Assembly: GCF_016908975.1 (NCBI RefSeq)
Contig: NZ_JAFBEX010000006.1
Location: forward strand, 62,001 to 126,000
From: Neobacillus cucumis
GTDB taxonomy: Bacteria > Bacillota > Bacilli > Bacillales > Cytobacillaceae
DNA: 64,000 nucleotides
Reading direction: 5' to 3'
The position numbers were made by a program, and so were the translations under genes. Shown here piece by piece: positions 18,332-26,823 of this stretch. A model generated the notes under the pieces. It saw nothing but the letters and a program-made list of their open reading frames with translations, ran no database searches and was not told where the DNA came from. Numbering within the stretch: position 1 is the first letter of the stretch; every line of letters begins with the position of its first letter.

Positions 18332-18679
18332 TTTATTGGACCATATTCCCATTACCAATGGAGATGGGAATGTTGGTAACACCCTTAAAGTTCATTTTCT
18401 ATGCACATTGCGACTAGACGTTTCAAGTAAAAAAAAGAGCCATTCCCCTTAATACTAACTAGGAAATGACTCTTAAATTCGACTCCGGAGAATTACTAAA
18501 TCCCCTTCAATCTCTTCTGCTCTTTCTCCCACACCGAATACAGATACCAGAATAATAGTCATACTTATGCCTTTTCTGAAAAAGACATATGATAGCTTTT
18601 AATTTCATTACGCGCCTCTTTTCATAGGATTATTTTATCAATAAGCCTATCAAAAATAGGAAACATATAAAACTAATAA

Positions 18680-18790
18680 CTACAAATATTTACAAAATTC
18701 AACCAAAAGTACTATACTTCTGATAAAATCTACAAATATTAAAAAATAATCAACCAAAAGTACTATACATCTAAGAAATTCTACAAATTC
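18680..18790. repeat. 2.2 tandem copies of a ~50-bp unit upstream of the LCP gene
   Basis: CTACAAATATT starts at 18680 and 18730, and CTACAAATTCT at 18781. The two full units share CAACCAAAAGTACTATAC. The units lie 108-218 bases upstream of the LCP start, a position suited to regulator binding. Confidence 0.55.
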
Positions 18791-18897
18791 TGCATTTTCC
18801 CAAAATAATCTTATTGATTACAATCTCCAAAAATAGTAAGATTACTCAGTATTTATGACTATAAATTTCAATTAATACTTTTTCAGTGGAGGAAATT

Positions 18898-19869
18898 ATG
18901 GAGAAAAGAGAAAAAAAAGGGAAAAGAAAATGGAAGATCCTTGGCCTCAGCATTCTAGGAATCTTTGTTTTAGGGATTGCTGCCTTAGGATATGAGTACT
19001 ATCAATTACAGCCAAAAAATCATTTCTCAACCGTGCCTGTAGTAGGTGCAAAGAAAACTAGCACCGATCAAGTAAAAACACCGATATTTAATGTGCTTTT
19101 AATCGGTTCTGACCAACGAAAAGGTCAAAAGTTGGGCCATACCGATTCTATGATGCTCATTCATGTTGACTTAAATAAAAATAAATACCAAGCTGTAAGT
19201 ATTCCACGTGACACTCGTGTGCATGTAGATGGCTATGGATATACCAAACTAACAAGCGTTCAATACATTATGCAAGCCAAAAAAGGCACTCAAAAAGGGG
19301 TTGAAGCAGCGGTGGCTGCAGTAAGTGATTTTATGGGTGTTCCGATTAATTATTATGTTGAAACGAACTATTGGGGCTTCCAATCAATGGTAGATTCATT
19401 AGGCGGTATTAACATGAACGTTCCATTTGATGTAACTTTAACCCATCCATGGTATAAGGAAAATAAGAATAAAGTAATCAGTGCAGGTACTTATTCTTTT
19501 GATGGAAAAATGGTAACTGAGGTTGTTCACGAGCGCTATTCGCTTAAAAATGGTGAATATGGTCGTCAACAATCACAAGAAGAAGCTCTAAAGGGCATTG
19601 CCAAGGCGGCATTAAGCCCAAGCAAGATTACCAAATTACCAGACTTAGTGAAAACAATCCCTCAATTTGTCCTGGCTACGAATATGACAACATCGGATAT
19701 GTTGAGTCTTGGGTTATCTGCAAAAGACTTTGATCCACAAACTCAATTAACCTATCAACAAATTCGTGGTGAAAGTAAGACATTATATGACGATATTTTA
19801 AAAGCAAAAAACTATCAAATTGTGATAAATCAAGACCAAGTTAAGAAAATAGCGGTTAATTTCCAATAA
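18898..19869 (+). CDS. LytR-CpsA-Psr (LCP) family cell-wall glycopolymer ligase
   Basis: LCP enzymes transfer polymers such as teichoic acids or capsules from lipid carrier to peptidoglycan on the outer face of the membrane. The protein has a basic N-terminus, one transmembrane helix (~12-33), and the LCP domain with NVLLIGSDQRKG, HTDSMMLIHVD and the catalytic IPRDTRVHVDG. I chose the ATG at 18898, which follows GGAGG by five bases, over a GTG four codons upstream. A decayed paralogue lies at 43859-44542 next to manA in the exopolysaccharide region, which suggests that this gene's polymer may be that exopolysaccharide. Confidence 0.85.
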   Translation: MEKREKKGKRKWKILGLSILGIFVLGIAALGYEYYQLQPKNHFSTVPVVGAKKTSTDQVKTPIFNVLLIGSDQRKGQKLGHTDSMMLIHVDLNKNKYQAVSIPRDTRVHVDGYGYTKLTSVQYIMQAKKGTQKGVEAAVAAVSDFMGVPINYYVETNYWGFQSMVDSLGGINMNVPFDVTLTHPWYKENKNKVISAGTYSFDGKMVTEVVHERYSLKNGEYGRQQSQEEALKGIAKAALSPSKITKLPDLVKTIPQFVLATNMTTSDMLSLGLSAKDFDPQTQLTYQQIRGESKTLYDDILKAKNYQIVINQDQVKKIAVNFQ

Positions 19870-19877
19870 GACTCAGG

Positions 19878-19926
19878 AAGGATGGTTTTCATGCTTTAGT
19901 AGCATAAATGAACCATCCTTTTTTCC
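19878..19926 (+). terminator. terminator of the LCP gene
   Basis: AAGGATGGTT, a 23-base loop, AACCATCCTT, TTTTCC. The same structure, diverged, follows the LCP pseudogene near 44557-44600. Confidence 0.7.
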
Positions 19927-20090
19927 TCTTTCCATTCGATCTTTTCAAACAATTAGCCCCATAATCCCACAATAACATTTTATTAATTCTACAATTTATC
20001 CTATTGCAAATGTAACCGTTTTCATTTATAGTTAATGAAACGCTATAGCAAACATAATAGGTATCTACAACTTTACTAGGAGTGGTTGAT

Positions 20091-20204
20091 ATGGACAAAC
20101 AAGGAAATCTATTAGTTGGACTATTTTGGGGCACCTCTTTAAGTATACCATTATGGATGGCGTTTTTCGGCTGGATGAAACTTCTAATTCACTTTGTCAA
20201 TTAA
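20091..20204 (+). CDS. 37-residue membrane micropeptide, family member 1
   Basis: AGGAG, then ATG and 37 codons. It starts MDKQGNLLVGLFWGTSLSIP and continues with LWMAFFGWMKLLIHFVN, giving one transmembrane helix. It shares the pattern (K/E)QGN-(F/L)LVG-W-GTS-SIPLW-GW-KL with the peptide at 20779 and, more loosely, with those at 20921 and 48497. It lies between the LCP gene and a relic of the manA 3' end. Function unknown; conservation of several copies with proper ribosome binding sites argues for real expression. Confidence 0.65.
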   Translation: MDKQGNLLVGLFWGTSLSIPLWMAFFGWMKLLIHFVN

Positions 20205-20227
20205 ATCAATATATATATTATGCTAAA

Positions 20228-20264
20228 CAGAGTAAGGACCCAAACCGATTGGGTCCTTACTCTG
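20228..20264. terminator. bidirectional terminator CAGAGTAAGGACCC
   Basis: A 14-bp perfect stem with a nine-base loop. A diverged copy at 44746-44784 occupies the same position relative to manA. Confidence 0.65.
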
Positions 20265-20266
20265 TT

Positions 20267-20346
20267 TTATGAATCCGACACAAGCTTCTCGAAATTCCCA
20301 AAAACTTCAACCTCATCAAATCCCACAGGAAGAATAAAATGAATCC
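20267..20346 (-). pseudogene. relic of the manA 3' end
   Basis: Reading the minus strand to a TAA at 20267-20269 gives KGIHFILPVGFDEVEVFGNF then EKLVSDS, which aligns with the C-terminus of the intact ManA at 44796 (KGTHFILPVKFGDFEVDGKF, EMIVSHT). Upstream of residue KG the similarity fades. The rest of the gene is gone. The 20350-20778 stretch beyond it has no supported gene. Confidence 0.75.
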
Positions 20347-20778
20347 CCTTCGGTCATTTGTTTTTTAAGTTCTCTTTAAGGAGAATTTATTAAACTAAAG
20401 ACCTATACCCGTACCCGCTGAATTAATTGACAAATTTCCGAATCTTACTGTATAGGAAATGATCTGATTCGAAAATATATTACAATAAGATAGTAGTAGT
20501 GCTAAAGTTGCAAACAGATGGTCCTCGACCATATTTTCATTACTTCCCCCCTAGTTCCCCACTCCATTCATTGCTCATAAATGATACAAAAAAACTCCCT
20601 TTAATGAATAATCGATATTTCCAATTCAATATCCAATGCACAAGAGTAATTTTCTTCATTCTAGGGAATAATAAAAATTATGTCTGAGATGAACCACCTT
20701 AAATTCTGTTTCAGATAATTTTGAAGACAAGTGGTTCATATACTTTATTTAACTACACAATCATTAGAGGTGAACATA

Positions 20779-20889
20779 ATGGAAAAGCAGGGAAATTTTT
20801 TAGTGGGATTCATGTGGGGAACATCTTTTAGTATTCCATTATGGATCGCCGTATTGGGATGGGTAAAATTAATCCTTCGTTTATTTTAA
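20779..20889 (+). CDS. 36-residue membrane micropeptide, family member 2
   Basis: GAGGTG, then ATG and 36 codons. The peptide begins MEKQGNFLVGFMWGTSFSIP and ends LWIAVLGWVKLILRLF: a single hydrophobic helix with a basic C-terminus. Clear paralogue of the peptide at 20091. The next member starts 31 bases downstream on the same strand, so the two are probably co-transcribed. Confidence 0.65.
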   Translation: MEKQGNFLVGFMWGTSFSIPLWIAVLGWVKLILRLF

Positions 20890-20920
20890 AGATAAGCTTG
20901 TACACAATGGAGTGAATCAT

Positions 20921-21037
20921 ATGAATGAAAAGGATGATGGAAGGAATTTTGGTAAAGGCTGTTTTTGGGGTATCCTGCTATCCATCCCTTTATGGATAAT
21001 CTTCTTTTTCATAATTCGGCACTTGTTTCATAAATGA
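20921..21037 (+). CDS. 38-residue membrane micropeptide, family member 3
   Basis: GGAG, then ATG and 38 codons. It begins MNEKDDGRNFGKGCFWGILL and continues SIPLWIIFFFIIRHLFHK. The conserved core G-x-FWG-x-x-(L)SIPLW is kept, while the N-terminus is more charged. It follows member 2 and precedes the VanZ gene. Confidence 0.6.
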   Translation: MNEKDDGRNFGKGCFWGILLSIPLWIIFFFIIRHLFHK

Positions 21038-21142
21038 ACAAATACTCTGCACACCTCTTAAGCCAATTTTAATGTGAAAAATCGAACACAAAAACTCTTA
21101 AAATGATAAGATATTCCTATCAAAGATTTTGCAGGTGTTCTG

Positions 21143-21562
21143 ATGAAAAAAAAGATACTTATAAATATCCTGTTTATTTTTTCCCTGATTTTTATATTCC
21201 GATTGACGATGCTTCCCAACGCTTCCTTAGGCATTGGGATGAATAAGGGAGAACTCAACTTCATACCGTTAATTAATTTAGGTAATCCCCTATCTCCCGA
21301 TTTTATAGTGAATGTTGGCGGTAATATTGTCTTGTTTATTCCTTTCGGTTTATTCCTACCATTAAAATTTCCTAAACTGAGAAGAACACTAACTGTCACT
21401 TTGATGGGATTATCATTATCCATCTTAATTGAGTGTATCCAATTATCAATGCCTAATCGATGCACGGATATTAATGATGTGATCTTAAATACCTCTGGAG
21501 CCTATATTGGATATCGCATATTCCGCAAATTTTTAGCAGCATATAATGTTCTAAGTCTATAA
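21143..21562 (+). CDS. VanZ-family membrane protein
   Basis: 139 residues with four hydrophobic segments and the VanZ hallmarks: NFIPLINLG, NVGGNIVLFIPFGLFLP and the acidic helix SILIECIQL followed by TDINDVILNTSGAYIGY. VanZ-like proteins are small membrane proteins of uncertain function; VanZ itself gives low-level teicoplanin resistance. The stop codon is followed at once by a REP palindrome separating it from convergent tatC. Confidence 0.85.
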   Translation: MKKKILINILFIFSLIFIFRLTMLPNASLGIGMNKGELNFIPLINLGNPLSPDFIVNVGGNIVLFIPFGLFLPLKFPKLRRTLTVTLMGLSLSILIECIQLSMPNRCTDINDVILNTSGAYIGYRIFRKFLAAYNVLSL

Positions 21563-21569
21563 ATGACAA

Positions 21570-21624
21570 GGGTCAGTCCCCCACTGCGTTAAAAGAGGGC
21601 ACTAAACAGTGGGGGACTGACCCC
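21570..21624. repeat. REP palindrome, GGGTCAGTCCCCCACTG type, copy 1
   Basis: A 17-bp perfect stem (GGGTCAGTCCCCCACTG and its complement) with a loop longer than in the other copies at 35422, 36993 and 38641. It sits between convergent genes. Confidence 0.8.
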
Positions 21625-21636
21625 TTTATGATCCTT

Positions 21637-22365
21637 TTAACTGCTTATATATCCAGCATTTACTTCCTTTCGTTTGTAAACCACTTTGGATAATAAAATA
21701 CTAATTTCATATATCAATATGAGCGGAATCGCTACTGAAAGATGAGAAACAAATTCCGGCGGTGAAATCATGGAAGCGATGATGACCAAAAACAAATACG
21801 CAAATTTTCTAAACTTCACAATCCTGTATGGATTTAATATTCCTAAGGTTGTTAGGAACATAGAGACTAGCGGCAGTTCAAAGGCTATCCCAAAAGGCAA
21901 TGTCATATCCATTAAAAAACTGAAATATTTATCTGCTGTAAAGGAAGTCGTCACTAAGCCGTTTCCGAGCTTAATCAGGAACCTCATGATGTTCGGAAAG
22001 ATTAAATAGTACCCAAATGCTAGTCCGCCCATAAAAAGGAAAAAAAGCGCCGGGATGTATGCTAAGGTAACCCTTCTTTCCTCCAGCTTTAAAGCAGGTT
22101 TGACAAATTGCCAAATCTGCCATGCTGCGATGGGAATGGTCCCCGCCACAGCCACTACAGCAGCAATATGGAAGTAAATCGAGATAATATCACTTGGTCC
22201 GAGGACCATTAATTTATACCCCAGATTCCCCATGAAAAAGTGGTAAATATCTTTTACATATACCATACCTAAAACAAGTAATAACAAAAAAGCGATGGCA
22301 GTAAAAATCAATCTTTTCCGTAACTCTTCAAAGTGATCAACTAAACTCTGTTCTTTTTCCTCCAT
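21637..22365 (-). CDS. tatC: Sec-independent (twin-arginine) translocase subunit TatC
   Basis: 242 residues with six hydrophobic helices. Typical TatC features are the N-terminal DHFEELRKRLI, the conserved GPSDIISIYFHIA loop, and the FAYYLIFP-like FGYYLIFPNIMRFL followed by PFGIAFELPLVS. TatC recognises twin-arginine signal peptides and, with TatA, exports folded proteins. No tatA gene is in the window, so the partner must be encoded elsewhere. The gene faces the REP element and VanZ. Confidence 0.9.
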   Translation of the reverse strand: MEEKEQSLVDHFEELRKRLIFTAIAFLLLLVLGMVYVKDIYHFFMGNLGYKLMVLGPSDIISIYFHIAAVVAVAGTIPIAAWQIWQFVKPALKLEERRVTLAYIPALFFLFMGGLAFGYYLIFPNIMRFLIKLGNGLVTTSFTADKYFSFLMDMTLPFGIAFELPLVSMFLTTLGILNPYRIVKFRKFAYLFLVIIASMISPPEFVSHLSVAIPLILIYEISILLSKVVYKRKEVNAGYISS

Positions 22366-22680
22366 TGCGCAGCACCTGCCTGACCGTATCTTTAATAACA
22401 GAATTATACAGTATCTACTTGTGGGTGGATACTTTTGTTACAAAAAATACACAATGGCAATTCCACCCTGCATGATGAAAAAAGATTGTCGACCTCGAAA
22501 TGAGAATCTCATATACAAGGAACCAAGTTACCACGAATTTCGAATGATTTTTCTTGACAAATAATAGTTCCTTCCAATTTCCCCCTCAGTTTACACTAAA
22601 ACATCAATTTCTTCTGATTAAAATCATGGTATTATAGAACTTTATTACTTTTTTCTTTTTTTAAGAAAGGTACATGTTCT
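22366..22680. other. divergent promoter region between tatC and the GT2 gene
   Basis: A TATAAT lies upstream of tatC on the minus strand. A segment around 22479-22500 containing GAAAAAAGATTGTCGA recurs at about 24770, on the other side of the GT2/GIY-YIG pair. Confidence 0.4.
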
Positions 22681-24033
22681 ATGAAACCAATATTAAGTCC
22701 TATTAACCCCCAAATACCGACAGCGACTAAAGGAAAATATATATCAGTAAAGACTAAGTTTTGGATTAGTCACATAGCATCTTTTATCTGGATGTGTTTT
22801 TCTATCTACGTAGCACAGCCTTGGTTAGAAGATCTTGCAAAAATCGTATCGTTTCCACTAGCCTTGCTTATCATTGGTGGTATATCCTACATCCCTGGCT
22901 ATATGAATACCTTTTTAGTCATAAGCTTAATTCTCGATCGCCAGCCTGCCTTTAAGAATGAATATCCGAATGATGAGATTACGATACTCATAGCCGCACA
23001 TAACGAGGAAGACAAAATCTTTCAGACTTTACATTACATTGATAAACAAGACTATTCAGGAAAGGTAAAAGTATTTGTTATCAATAATGGTTCAACAGAT
23101 AAAACAGTTCATGAGGTTGTAAAAGCTAAAAGGGAATTAACGACTGAAATTGAGTTACTTAATGAAGAGAAACCCGGAAAATTCAATGCTTTAAACCACG
23201 CGTTAGAAATGGTAGAGACTCCTTATGTGATTACGATTGATGCCGATACTCTACTACATCCATCTTCTATCCGATATCTTGTTGCACGAATGAAATCCAG
23301 TCCTGAAGACGTATGTGCTGTTGCAGGTTCTGTTCTAACCAAAAACAGCAGAGATAATTTATGGACAAAAGTCCAAGAATGGGACTACTTCTTAGGTATT
23401 GCATCCATTAAGCGGCTTCAAGGCTTGTACCAGGGGACATTGGTAGCCCAAGGAGCTTATAGTCTTTATAAAACTAATTGCATAAAAGAAGTAGGCGGTT
23501 GGCCTGATGCCATAGGTGAGGATATTGTTTTAACATGGCGTCTGCTTCAGAAAAAATGGAAAGTATATTTTGAGCCATTGGCTGTTTCCTTTACTGAAGT
23601 TCCAAGTACGTTTATTCACTTTGTCCGACAACGAGCAAGATGGGCAAGAGGCATGATTGAGGGATTAACTGAAATAAAACCATGGAAACAGCCTCAAGTT
23701 TATGTGAAATATTTGACAGGCATAAATCTTCTCATGCCATATTTAGATTTTACCTATACGCTATGTTGGATTCCGGGACTTATTTTGGCCTTTTTTGGTT
23801 ATAACTGGATTGTGGGCCCAATGACATTACTTGTATTGCCCTTAACACTTCTTAGTTATAGTATTCTTTATTTCTATCAAAGGAATGTTGTATTTAAAGC
23901 ATTAAACTTAAGAATCAGAAAAAATATTTTAGGCTTTATATTTTTCATTCTTGGATATCAATTGATTATGTCTCCAGTATCGGTATATGGTTATATACAA
24001 GAGGTTTTTAAATTGAAAAGAAACTGGAAGTGA
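22681..24033 (+). CDS. processive membrane glycosyltransferase, GT2 family (PgaC/cellulose synthase-like)
   Basis: 450 residues. Two N-terminal helices, a cytoplasmic GT2 domain and three C-terminal helices match the PgaC/IcaA/hyaluronan synthase layout. Catalytic motifs: the DAD metal motif at 187-189, GED at 279-281 and QRARW at 317-321, the last marking processive synthases. Likely product is a beta-linked polysaccharide such as poly-GlcNAc, but the substrate cannot be read from sequence alone. No PgaD or Ica partner is adjacent; a NodB-type deacetylase lipoprotein lies 1.3 kb away on the opposite strand. Confidence 0.75.
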   Translation: MKPILSPINPQIPTATKGKYISVKTKFWISHIASFIWMCFSIYVAQPWLEDLAKIVSFPLALLIIGGISYIPGYMNTFLVISLILDRQPAFKNEYPNDEITILIAAHNEEDKIFQTLHYIDKQDYSGKVKVFVINNGSTDKTVHEVVKAKRELTTEIELLNEEKPGKFNALNHALEMVETPYVITIDADTLLHPSSIRYLVARMKSSPEDVCAVAGSVLTKNSRDNLWTKVQEWDYFLGIASIKRLQGLYQGTLVAQGAYSLYKTNCIKEVGGWPDAIGEDIVLTWRLLQKKWKVYFEPLAVSFTEVPSTFIHFVRQRARWARGMIEGLTEIKPWKQPQVYVKYLTGINLLMPYLDFTYTLCWIPGLILAFFGYNWIVGPMTLLVLPLTLLSYSILYFYQRNVVFKALNLRIRKNILGFIFFILGYQLIMSPVSVYGYIQEVFKLKRNWK

Positions 24034-24135
24034 CGGAGTACGATGTTAAATCTACTCCGTTTTCTTCTGGTGGTGGGTGGGAATACCATAACCATCTATT
24101 TTCCCTACGTAAATTATTGTTTGTACATCATTATA

Positions 24136-24180
24136 GGGGACGGTTCTATTGGTTTCCGGCAATTGAAATCGTCCCCATGC
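24136..24180. repeat. GGGGACGGTT...CGTCCCC repeat, degenerate copy
   Basis: GGGGACGGTTCTATTGG ... AATCGTCCCCATGCTTC, an imperfect inverted repeat just beyond the GIY-YIG stop codon. It is related to the elements at 25100, 25235, 28560, 38706 and 40015. Confidence 0.55.
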
Positions 24181-24186
24181 TTCACC

Positions 24187-24543
24187 TTATTTGTTATAAC
24201 CTCGTTCTCCATATGGTTGCAATGTTTCTAGCCATTTTTCTTCAAGTGCTGCTAATGCCTCTTTTTCGTTATAATATGGGTCATCACTCGTTTTCAATGA
24301 TTCTAGTATTTCGAATGTGAAAGCATCTTTTCCGTACTCGTTCCATTCTTTTTGTAGTTCTTTGTTCGGTGTATACCCATTGGTTTCAAGCATAAATTTT
24401 ATACCGTTTAAGGTTTTAAAGTTCTTAGTCTTGCTTAGATATATTTTATTGTTTATCGTATTCTTTATTTGAAAAACACCTGCTTCAACAGAAGTTTCTT
24501 TATATTGTTGTTTTAGCTGCTTTTTGCGATCCACTGGTTTCAC
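24187..24543 (-). CDS. GIY-YIG nuclease family protein, short chromosomal type
   Basis: 118 residues. It begins with a basic helix (MKPVDRKKQLKQQYKE), then GVFQIKNTINNKIYLSKT, a degenerate GIY-YIG pair, followed by LQKEWNEYGKDAFTFEILE. This layout is common in Firmicute stand-alone GIY-YIG proteins. The canonical tyrosines and glycines are partly replaced (GVF, IYL), so catalytic activity is doubtful. Function is not established. Confidence 0.6.
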   Translation of the reverse strand: MKPVDRKKQLKQQYKETSVEAGVFQIKNTINNKIYLSKTKNFKTLNGIKFMLETNGYTPNKELQKEWNEYGKDAFTFEILESLKTSDDPYYNEKEALAALEEKWLETLQPYGERGYNK

Positions 24544-25007
24544 CTACTAGATTAGTTTTTTAGTATTAAATTAGTCTACCCCATGTAAGTTTTATGTTAA
24601 CAAACTGCCTACAGCACTGTCCACATGTCCTTTCTAAACACTTGGGGTACCCTTACATTCCCCTAATACGACATTCTTACGACTAGATTCCCTATATGCT
24701 ATACTATTCAAACGTTTGATTAAAATTGCTGCAAGAACCGATTTATTCCGGTTTCTCCTACTGCGGTTGAAAAAAGATTGTCGAGTTCTAAAATGAAATC
24801 ACTTTATAATCTCCCCCCTTTTCATCAAAATGGGACTAGTTTCATTTGATATGACACCAATCTATTTACTTCTCACTTTTTCAACATTAAACAAACGATT
24901 AGTTAAAACCTTCCCCATCCAGCTCTATTGCTCAATTTCCCTCTCCCATTCTCTAAAAAATATGAAAAAAACTGTCTCTTACCTATGTTTCAATTCTACT
25001 TATGATA
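24544..25007. other. AT-rich intergenic stretch
   Basis: No supported gene. It contains the second GAAAAAAGATTGTCGA copy near 24770, matching the one near 22480. Confidence 0.4.
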
Positions 25008-25264
25008 ACCATCTAATGAGCAACTTTCTAAAGGAAAGGGTCTGCATTTGTGAACCTTAGTAATAACCCATAGGAACGAGTACTCATTAATCCATAAAAA
25101 AGAAGCACGAGAACCGTCCCCATGCTTCACCATCTAATGAGCAACTGAAAATTGACCAACTTTCTAAAGGAAAGGGTATGCTTTTGTGAACCTTGGTTAT
25201 GACCCATAGGACCGAGTACTCATTAATCCATAAAAAAGAAGCACGAGAACCGTCCCCATGCTTC
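25008..25264. repeat. tandem duplication of a ~125-bp unit carrying the AACCGTCCCC element
   Basis: Unit 1 at 25008-25128 and unit 2 at 25129-25264 both start ACCATCTAATGAGCAACT and both end with AGAAGCACGAGAACCGTCCC then CATGCTTC. Unit 2 has a short insertion and several substitutions. The final part recurs at about 28520-28590. GAAGCA/TGCTTC forms a small hairpin in each copy. Confidence 0.75.
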
Positions 25265-25270
25265 TCATAC

Positions 25271-25297
25271 TTTAGCTGAGTGAGGGTCTGACCCCCA
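25271..25297. repeat. short element TGAGTGAGGGTCTGACCCCC
   Basis: Related to segments at 28496-28515 and 36192-36223 (TTGAGTGGGGGTCTGACCCC). It abuts the stop codon of the deacetylase gene. Confidence 0.6.
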
Positions 25298-26605
25298 TTA
25301 CCTGTATGGATTAGTATTCAATAAGGTCGCTACATCCACTATTTCAAATCCTCTGGCTTTTAACCCTTCGATAATGGTTGGGACCGCCTTGGCCGTCTCT
25401 GTTTTGTCATCATCGCTGTGCATCAAGATGATGTCTCCATTACGCACGTTGTCCATAACATTTTTTTGAATATTGGCTTGCTCTTTCTGTGACCAATCCA
25501 GGGTATCAATGGACCAAATGATGATTTTAGACTGTTGCTCTTTGGCAGAGCTGATCACCTTTTCATCGACATCGCCATAAGGCGGCCTGAGCAGTGCCGG
25601 TGCTTTGCCGATAACAGCACGGATAGCTTCAGATGATTTCAATAAATCCTGCCGTAGGTCAGCATCCTTTTCCTTTGTTAGCTCGTGATGATAAAAACTG
25701 TGGCTACCAATAACATTTCCGTTATCATAAGCAGCTTTGACAATATCGGGATTTTGCTGGACCTTTTGACCAATAAAGAAAAAAGTCCCCTTCACATTTT
25801 CCTTTTTCAAAGCGTCAATAATTTTGGGAGTATTGATCCGGTCGGGGCCATCGTCAAATGTAAGTGCGACCCTCTTTTTATCAGGACCATTCACAAATAC
25901 CTCATTGGGATATTTCTTCGGAAAGTTGAGAATCAACTCACGCCATTGAATCATTTTTTGCCAGGCCGATGGCGAAAGATTCTTGGAATTTCCCTTTATG
26001 GAAAGGATATAAGTTTCATCTGTATTGGATAGTTCAACAGGGCTGTAGACTGAAATATGATCCACCTTCCCTGTTTGATTGGATATTATCCACTTTAATT
26101 GATATTGGGCATTCAGTTTATACATGATTATTTTTTCTTTTTGATTTGTGGAAAGCCTTGCCGGGTTCCCCATCGAATCTTTTATATCCGTGAAAGTAAA
26201 TAGTTGAATGGATGGCTCGTTGGAACGGACGTCATATATACGTCCATCTTTGGTGAATCCAAAAACAGCATGCTTAGCAGTATAGGTTGCATAAAACCCA
26301 TTTCCAACCTGGTCAATCTGATTAGGCTCCCCCCAGGCCTTTTTAACTTCCGAAATGGTGGATTGATGGGCAGCGAAAGGATTGTTAACTACATATCCGG
26401 TCTTAGCCAAAGAAACAATTTTTTGAACAGTCAGAGGTGGTTGCTCCTTTTCAGTATCATGTTTTAGGGTATTGCCTTGGTTATCTTTATTCTCTTCCTG
26501 TGCTTGCTGATCTGATTTATGATTTTCTGATGGCCCAATGTCCTTAGAATGATTGCAGGCTGTCAAGATGACAACACTAAACAAAATTGCAGAATAAATT
26601 TTCAT
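25298..26605 (-). CDS. lipoprotein with DUF4309-like domain and NodB polysaccharide deacetylase
   Basis: A lipoprotein signal (MKIYSAILFSVVILTAC) anchors the protein. The first half (~70-200) resembles the YjgB/DUF4309 domain (WGEPNQIDQVGNGFYATY). The second half is a NodB homology domain: TFDDGPD, the metal-binding HSFYHHEL, RPPYGD and IDTLDW. It should remove N- or O-acetyl groups from a polysaccharide outside the membrane. The ATG at 26605 follows AGGAGG by six bases and is preferred over one six codons earlier. Candidate substrates are peptidoglycan or a polymer from the GT2 gene nearby; this is inference. Confidence 0.8.
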   Translation of the reverse strand: MKIYSAILFSVVILTACNHSKDIGPSENHKSDQQAQEENKDNQGNTLKHDTEKEQPPLTVQKIVSLAKTGYVVNNPFAAHQSTISEVKKAWGEPNQIDQVGNGFYATYTAKHAVFGFTKDGRIYDVRSNEPSIQLFTFTDIKDSMGNPARLSTNQKEKIIMYKLNAQYQLKWIISNQTGKVDHISVYSPVELSNTDETYILSIKGNSKNLSPSAWQKMIQWRELILNFPKKYPNEVFVNGPDKKRVALTFDDGPDRINTPKIIDALKKENVKGTFFFIGQKVQQNPDIVKAAYDNGNVIGSHSFYHHELTKEKDADLRQDLLKSSEAIRAVIGKAPALLRPPYGDVDEKVISSAKEQQSKIIIWSIDTLDWSQKEQANIQKNVMDNVRNGDIILMHSDDDKTETAKAVPTIIEGLKARGFEIVDVATLLNTNPYR

Positions 26606-26823
26606 TTGAATCCTCCTGTCCATACTTCAACCGTGATTTCCCTCTTATAAAATGATTCTTCATAAAATGGATTTTTCCTTTTGCGCTAGCAACCTCGTGT
26701 GATGTATTCGTCTCGATTTGCTTTCTCAATATTGCAGCTAACCTAATAATCGTATATTGTTGTATTCAGTTATTTGGTTCATCAACTTAAACCATTAAAC
26801 TGATTGCTGGAGGTATTTACTGA

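Noticed and set aside
24030-24320. Open frame of 96 codons after the GT2 gene
   Set aside because: It is read through the GGGGACGGTT repeat and antisense to the GIY-YIG gene; no start signal.
25008-25264. CRISPR-like repeat
   Set aside because: Only two units of over 120 bases, adjacent without spacers, and no cas genes.
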